Below are positions 60,023-64,000 of a stretch of 64,000 bases of DNA, piece by piece. The DNA is from Mytilus edulis. Its lineage: Eukaryota; Mollusca; Bivalvia; Mytilida; Mytilidae. Both the position numbers and the translations under genes were made by a program. The notes beneath the pieces are model-generated. The model saw only the letters and a list, made by a program, of their open reading frames with translations. It did no database searches and was not told the origin of the DNA. The stretch spans positions 75,467,335 to 75,531,334 of the forward strand of contig NC_092354.1 of assembly GCF_963676685.1 (NCBI RefSeq), written 5' to 3'. Positions within the stretch are counted from its first letter, which is position 1. The number at the start of each line of letters is the position of its first letter.

Positions 60023-60379
60023 ATGGCTGAGCAAGAGGGACAACAATTTGGGGCAGCACTTCAAAATTTTTCGTACCAATTACAATGCTTATCGACAGAG
60101 TTAGGGGCTGAAGGACTAAATCAAATTATTCCTACATTTGCGGGAGATCACTATGAGTTTAACAATTGGATGAAATCAATTGAAAAATATGTTATGCTGA
60201 CAAACTTAGAACCAAATGATAAAAAACTAGTAGCCTATCAGTCAGGCACAAGCTCGGTAAGCGATTTTATACTTATATCTAAGGATTGTAAGACAAGAAA
60301 TCTACCATGTGGTAAATCATCACAGTTACTTGATTCATTTTCATATTTGTTTATTAATTTATTTATTTCATTTACATAG
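60023..60379 (+). CDS. Truncated gag fused to antisense LINE, copy 2
   Basis: As copy 1, with one Lys-to-Asn change (FNNWMKS). Same junction and same 26-codon reversed-LINE tail. Confidence 0.65.
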   Translation: MAEQEGQQFGAALQNFSYQLQCLSTELGAEGLNQIIPTFAGDHYEFNNWMKSIEKYVMLTNLEPNDKKLVAYQSGTSSVSDFILISKDCKTRNLPCGKSSQLLDSFSYLFINLFISFT

Positions 60380-61396
60380 TCATCATTATTTAACACACTT
60401 GAGTTTAATTTTCAGTAGCCACGCCCCTTATTTCCTCTTTCAGTATTAATTTTTAAGGATACTGCATTATGGTCAGTTAGTTTCTGTACTAAAGGTTTAC
60501 TATCGCAGCTTTTACAATTTTTTTGTACTTCTTTTGAAATCAGAAAGTAATCAATTCTGGTGGCTTCTGATCTATCTTTCCTACACCAAGTACATTGCCT
60601 TAGGTTTTTATTTCTACTTCTCCAAATGTCTATTAATTTACACGATTTTATAAGCCCTTTTAAACCTGTAACTGGTTTATCAAATTTTTTGAAGGATTTA
60701 GTTTTATTTTTTGTATCAATTAATGACCAGATTTCGTTAAAATCTCCCCCAAGAATTGTTTGACCTAATCCATATTTATTTATATATGATTTAACTGTTT
60801 TGAAAAAACTATTTCTTTCTCTTGATCTATTTGGAGCAGATATTTACTAGCGTGAAAATATTTTCATTTATTTCAATATTAATCAAAATAAATCTACCAT
60901 CAGAATCTTTGTGCTCATCAATAATTTTACAATTTATTCTATCTTTTATCCATATTGCTACTCCGCGTGAATAACTTGTACCATCACTTCTGAAAATGTT
61001 TTACCAAGTTCTTTAGACAAAGTATCTTGCATTTGTTTAGTAAAATGAGTTTCCTGTATAAAAATTATATCACATTTTTGTTGATTTGCCCGACTTACCA
61101 TTTTATTTATTTTTTCAGGTTGCTGTAGGCCATTAGCATTGACCGTACAAATATGCAAATAGTTTTTCATGGTTTATAGTTGGATATTTTAAATTTCACA
61201 CAGTAGCATGGTGAGTTATCTTTCTTACCATTAATAATGAAGCATTTAGGATTTGTTTTCTTTATTATTATTTTGTTATTTCTTTTGACTGACTTAAAAC
61301 TGAATTCTTTTAGTCTTGTTTCTGTATAAGAAGACTTATTTATAGGGCAGTTAACATACTGATATAATAGCGTTTTTTTACTGTTACTTTCTCACC

Positions 61397-61750
61397 ATGG
61401 CTGAGCAAGAGGGACAACAATTTGGGGCAGCACTTCAAAATTTTTCGTACCAATTACAATGCTTATCGACAGAGTTAGGGGCTGAAGGACTAAATCAAAT
61501 TATTCCTACATTTGCGGGAGATCACTATGAGTTTAAAAATTGGATGAAATCAATTGAAAAATATGTTATGCTGACAAACTTAGAACCAAATGATAAAAAA
61601 CTAGTAGCCTATCAGTCAGACACAAGCTCGGTAAGCGATTTTATACTTATATCTAAGGATTGTAAGACAAGAAAACAAGTAAATGCTTTTGACCAAACTC
61701 CAAAGTTAAACAAAGTAATAGAATGCTGGAAATGTAAAAGAAGAAAATAG
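61397..61750 (+). CDS. Gypsy-type gag, internally shortened, copy 3
   Basis: The third copy does not hit a duplication junction and continues to KVIECWKCKRRK, a zinc-knuckle start, then stops at TAG (61748-61750). At 117 codons it is far shorter than typical gag proteins of 300-400 residues; most of the capsid region seems to be missing after residue 85 or so. The protease frame follows in the same phase beyond the TAG. Confidence 0.65.
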   Translation: MAEQEGQQFGAALQNFSYQLQCLSTELGAEGLNQIIPTFAGDHYEFKNWMKSIEKYVMLTNLEPNDKKLVAYQSDTSSVSDFILISKDCKTRKQVNAFDQTPKLNKVIECWKCKRRK

Positions 61751-62250
61751 ATATCATGGAAACTAGGACGCTCTCTTTGTTTCGGAGCCGACAAAGAGAG
61801 AATTAACAAATCAGTAACGACAAAAACTTATACAATAAATTTATCAGAAAATCGTAATAGTTGCATCATAAATATTAATGGAAAAAAGTTTAGATCATTA
61901 GTTGATTCTGGAGCGGAAGTGTCTTTGATGCATTTAAATGTTTATAAATCTTTAGCTAAATTATCAAAATTAAATGAAAAGACAGTTCAATTCAAATCAG
62001 TAAATGGAAATTCTTTTAACGTTTTAGGATGGATAGAAATAGACTTTTATATAACAAGTACAAAAATGTCACAATTATTTTATGTGGTTTCGGACATGAA
62101 CAGAAATTTAATACTAGGTCGTGACTGGTGTTATAAAAATGGAGGAAGGCTTTAGTTTGATTTAGGAATGTTGAGAGTAGGAGATGTTTATGCTAATTTA
62201 GAGGAAGGTATTCATATATAAGGTATTTCAAGACTTTCTAAAGTACATGC
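61751..62250 (+). pseudogene. Retroelement aspartic protease
   Basis: In the same frame as gag. Contains INGKKFRSLVDSGAEVSLMH, the catalytic DSGA motif, then VLGWIEIDFYI and NRNLILGRDWCYKNG, the paired ILGRDW strand. Length and motif order fit a Ty3/gypsy-type retropepsin. In-frame TAG at 62153 and TAA at 62219. After GISRLSK the frame runs directly into VHAQHLKPAP, which looks like the end of an integrase rather than the start of RT. Confidence 0.7.
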
Positions 62251-62802
62251 ACAACATCTTAAACCTGCACCCATTGAAACGTGGGATAATCCAAAATCAA
62301 ATGAAATTAAAAAGTTAAGAAAAAGCAGATTCGTTGTTCCACCGGAATCTAGCGTAAATGAAATAGAGGTCGACAATGAAGCAAATGAGACAGTCGAAAA
62401 TAGGACCTCATTTCAAAATCGGTTAAACAGAAAGAATAAACATATGAGCGAAACACATTTTCGGATGAACATGAGATTCCTTTAATGGAATTAAAAAAGC
62501 GAATAAATATTTGTAATAAAAATTTAAATAGTAAAGAAGTTTTAAGTAGTGAGACTGATGAGGATGATAAAATATCTTTATCAGAATTTAAACGGACATT
62601 AAATTCTGATGCGCGCGACGACTCGGATGTTACCGACAATTTTTCAGATGGAGAAAATGTGTCAGTAAATTCTGTGAAAGTAAAACTTGTATGTAGACAG
62701 AGTAATAATAACGATCCTTTGTGGTTGTACCGTGAGAGTAAGTGTGCTCAGCACAAGACGCAACTATTTAAAATTATTTTAAGGTTTTATAATGAGACAT
62801 GA
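62251..62802 (+). pseudogene. Pol C-terminal tail and acidic ORF
   Basis: VHAQHLKPAP and the following charged stretch resemble an integrase tail. After a frameshift near 62455 the frame continues (62485-62802) as an Asp/Ser-rich, Lys-rich stretch (SSETDEDDKISLSEFKRTLN, DARDDSDVTDNFSDGE) with no recognised domain. Reverse transcriptase, RNase H and the integrase core are absent. Confidence 0.45.
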
Positions 62803-62829
62803 TAAGTAGATTTTGGTTAATTGTAGGAC

Positions 62830-63957
62830 ATGGGACGGACGGCTGGACTTATTATTCTAACACTTCTTTTTGGTTTTGGCGAGATGGCTTTCATTTCTGA
62901 CAATATAGTATTTGACAAAGTTAATACTGTTACCACCACGAGGTCGAAATGGTTGGTAACCTTCATAATTGATTTAAAACCTTTTGAAGGATTGTTGAAC
63001 AGAATATCCCATGACATGGTCAAATTCTCCGCATTAGCACAAACTGTTTTGAGACGGTATGAACAACCTGGAAAGGAACATTTTTATAGCACTTTTTCAA
63101 ATTTGGAACACGAGTTTAACCTATTAATGGACATGCATCGTTCAATAACTGATACTTTCAACGATTTCAAAACTTTACATCGACACCGACGTTCTGTTTT
63201 GTCGTTTATAGGTAGTGCAATGAGTTTTTTGTTTGGTACATTAACAGAAGACGATATTAATTTAATTAAGAGCAACTTTCGAACATTAGCACAAAATCAA
63301 AAGAAAATTTCACACATTTTGACTGAGAATTTATCAATTCTAAACATAACTAGGCTAGAGGTATCTTAAGATAGAGACGCCATTAATAAATTATCAAGGG
63401 GGTTGCAATATTTAGACATCCGTTTCGTCAATATAACTGAGGCTATTGAAAAACAAATAATAGATTTGGAAAACTTTGTGCAAATAAATATTCAATTAGA
63501 TTTAATAACTGGTGATTTAAAACAATTAATCCAAAGAGGATTTTTCTATTTAGAACATATAAAAGATCAGTTGAGCATGCTTTCACTGGGCCATCTTTCA
63601 CCAAGTAAAACTACGCCAAATAATTTACAAGGTATTCTTCTTGAAATAAAAGATAAACTTTCAAAATATTTAGAATTGACTAAAGATCCAAAAGAAAACC
63701 TGTGGTTCTTTTATAGGTTCTTGACATGTTCCACTATCCTGTATGACAGTAGAATATTAGTTGTCATTTCAATTCATCTTCTCGATTCAAATAATAAATT
63801 TGGAATTTATCAGGGATTTAATTTACCAATGCCCGTGCAAAAGAATCATACAAGTATAGGTATGGTTGCAAAATATGATTTGGATGTAGAATACTTTGCA
63901 GTTAATGCAGGAAGGTCAAAATATGTATTGCTTAAACAGCAAGAAATACAATCATGA
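62830..63957 (+). pseudogene. Env-like (F-type) glycoprotein of a gypsy-type element
   Basis: Starts at ATG 62830, just after AATTGTAG, a possible splice acceptor. The first 20 or so residues are a signal peptide. At about residues 119-122 lies a basic cleavage-like site (RHRR), followed by a hydrophobic Gly/Phe-rich stretch with an LFGTL motif, which is the arrangement of the F-type fusion proteins of errantivirus-like and baculovirus-like Env. A long helical region with NIT glycosylation sites follows. One in-frame TAA (63367-63369) interrupts it. The same frame then reopens to a TGA at 63955-63957. No transmembrane anchor is seen before the window end. It is broken in at least one place and truncated, so described only as a relic. 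Confidence 0.7.
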
Positions 63958-64000
63958 ACACACACTTACAAAATTTTGTAAGATTATAAGTCCTGTTTAT

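Larger units (their letters stand above)
57551..61672. repeat. Tandem triplication of a 1,374-bp unit
   Basis: Units are 57551-58924, 58925-60298 and 60299-61672. Each contains antisense LINE endonuclease, the ORF1 end and the first 92 codons of a gypsy-type gag. Only a handful of differences were seen, for example 58155 G against 59529 T, 58225 T against 59599 and 60973 A, one AAA/AAC change in gag copy 2 and one G/A change in gag copy 3. Junctions GACAAGA|AATCTACC show at most 1-2 nt of microhomology. Confidence 0.93.

Noticed and set aside
57812-60763. 67-codon plus-strand frames at 57812, 59186 and 60560
   Set aside because: Antisense of the LINE endonuclease. They recur only because the unit is triplicated.

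Overview
The window looks like nuclear DNA from a marine mussel (Mytilus or a close bivalve). Four things support this: intron-bearing C1q-domain genes of the kind hugely expanded in bivalves, AT-rich and repeat-dense sequence, short dispersed repeats that I recognise as typical of mussel genomes, and many eukaryotic retroelements (CR1-like and L1/Tx1-like LINEs, a gypsy-type element with an env gene, gag-like relics, tRNA-headed SINEs). There is no bacterial operon structure. Species assignment is inference. Repeat family letters A to F are my own labels for sequences that recur inside this window.

Layout. 1-3.0 kb: dispersed repeats and a broken gag-like retroelement relic on the minus strand. 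3.8-4.9 kb: an intact three-exon secreted C1q gene. 7.0-10.2 kb: a C1q pseudogene with the same exon plan. 12.7-16.7 kb: a 4,000-bp element with long terminal inverted repeats built from palindromic 20-mers and packed with tandem and fold-back repeats. 17-25 kb: mostly noncoding, with fold-back elements and a tRNA-derived SINE. 25.2-29.1 kb: a 3.9-kb repeat with a 2.1-kb element nested inside. 29.1-31.7 kb: no recognisable gene. 31.7-36.3 kb (minus): a BEL/Pao-like gag relic, then a nearly full-length CR1-like LINE carrying a 2A-like motif and a PHD-like finger. 36.9-37.4 kb: a second SINE. 38.5-42.8 kb: a two-exon gene joining a signal anchor or signal peptide, a 14-residue-period coiled coil and a C1q domain; its intron holds several small transposons with visible target-site duplications. 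43-50 kb: fold-back repeats, two cytochrome P450 pseudogene exons, a LINE tail and a repeat with a hammerhead-ribozyme-like core. 50.7-51.0 kb: a death-domain terminal exon. 53-58.4 kb (minus): an L1/Tx1-like LINE split by an insertion. 57.5-61.7 kb: a recent tandem triplication of a 1,374-bp unit made of the LINE endonuclease region (antisense) and the start of a gypsy-type gag (sense). 61.4-64 kb: the rest of that gypsy-type element, with protease and Env but without reverse transcriptase or integrase.

The host genes form a small C1q cluster, all on the plus strand. C1q-domain proteins act as secreted pattern-recognition lectins in bivalves. The cluster shows family turnover: an intact short secreted form, a decayed relative and a coiled-coil form. 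All splice into the C1q exon in phase 1, and both intact C1q exons are exactly 407 nt. The most unusual structures are the triplicated gag/LINE unit, the env-bearing internally deleted retroelement, the 4-kb inverted-repeat element, the 2A-like motif in the LINE and the hammerhead-like repeat.
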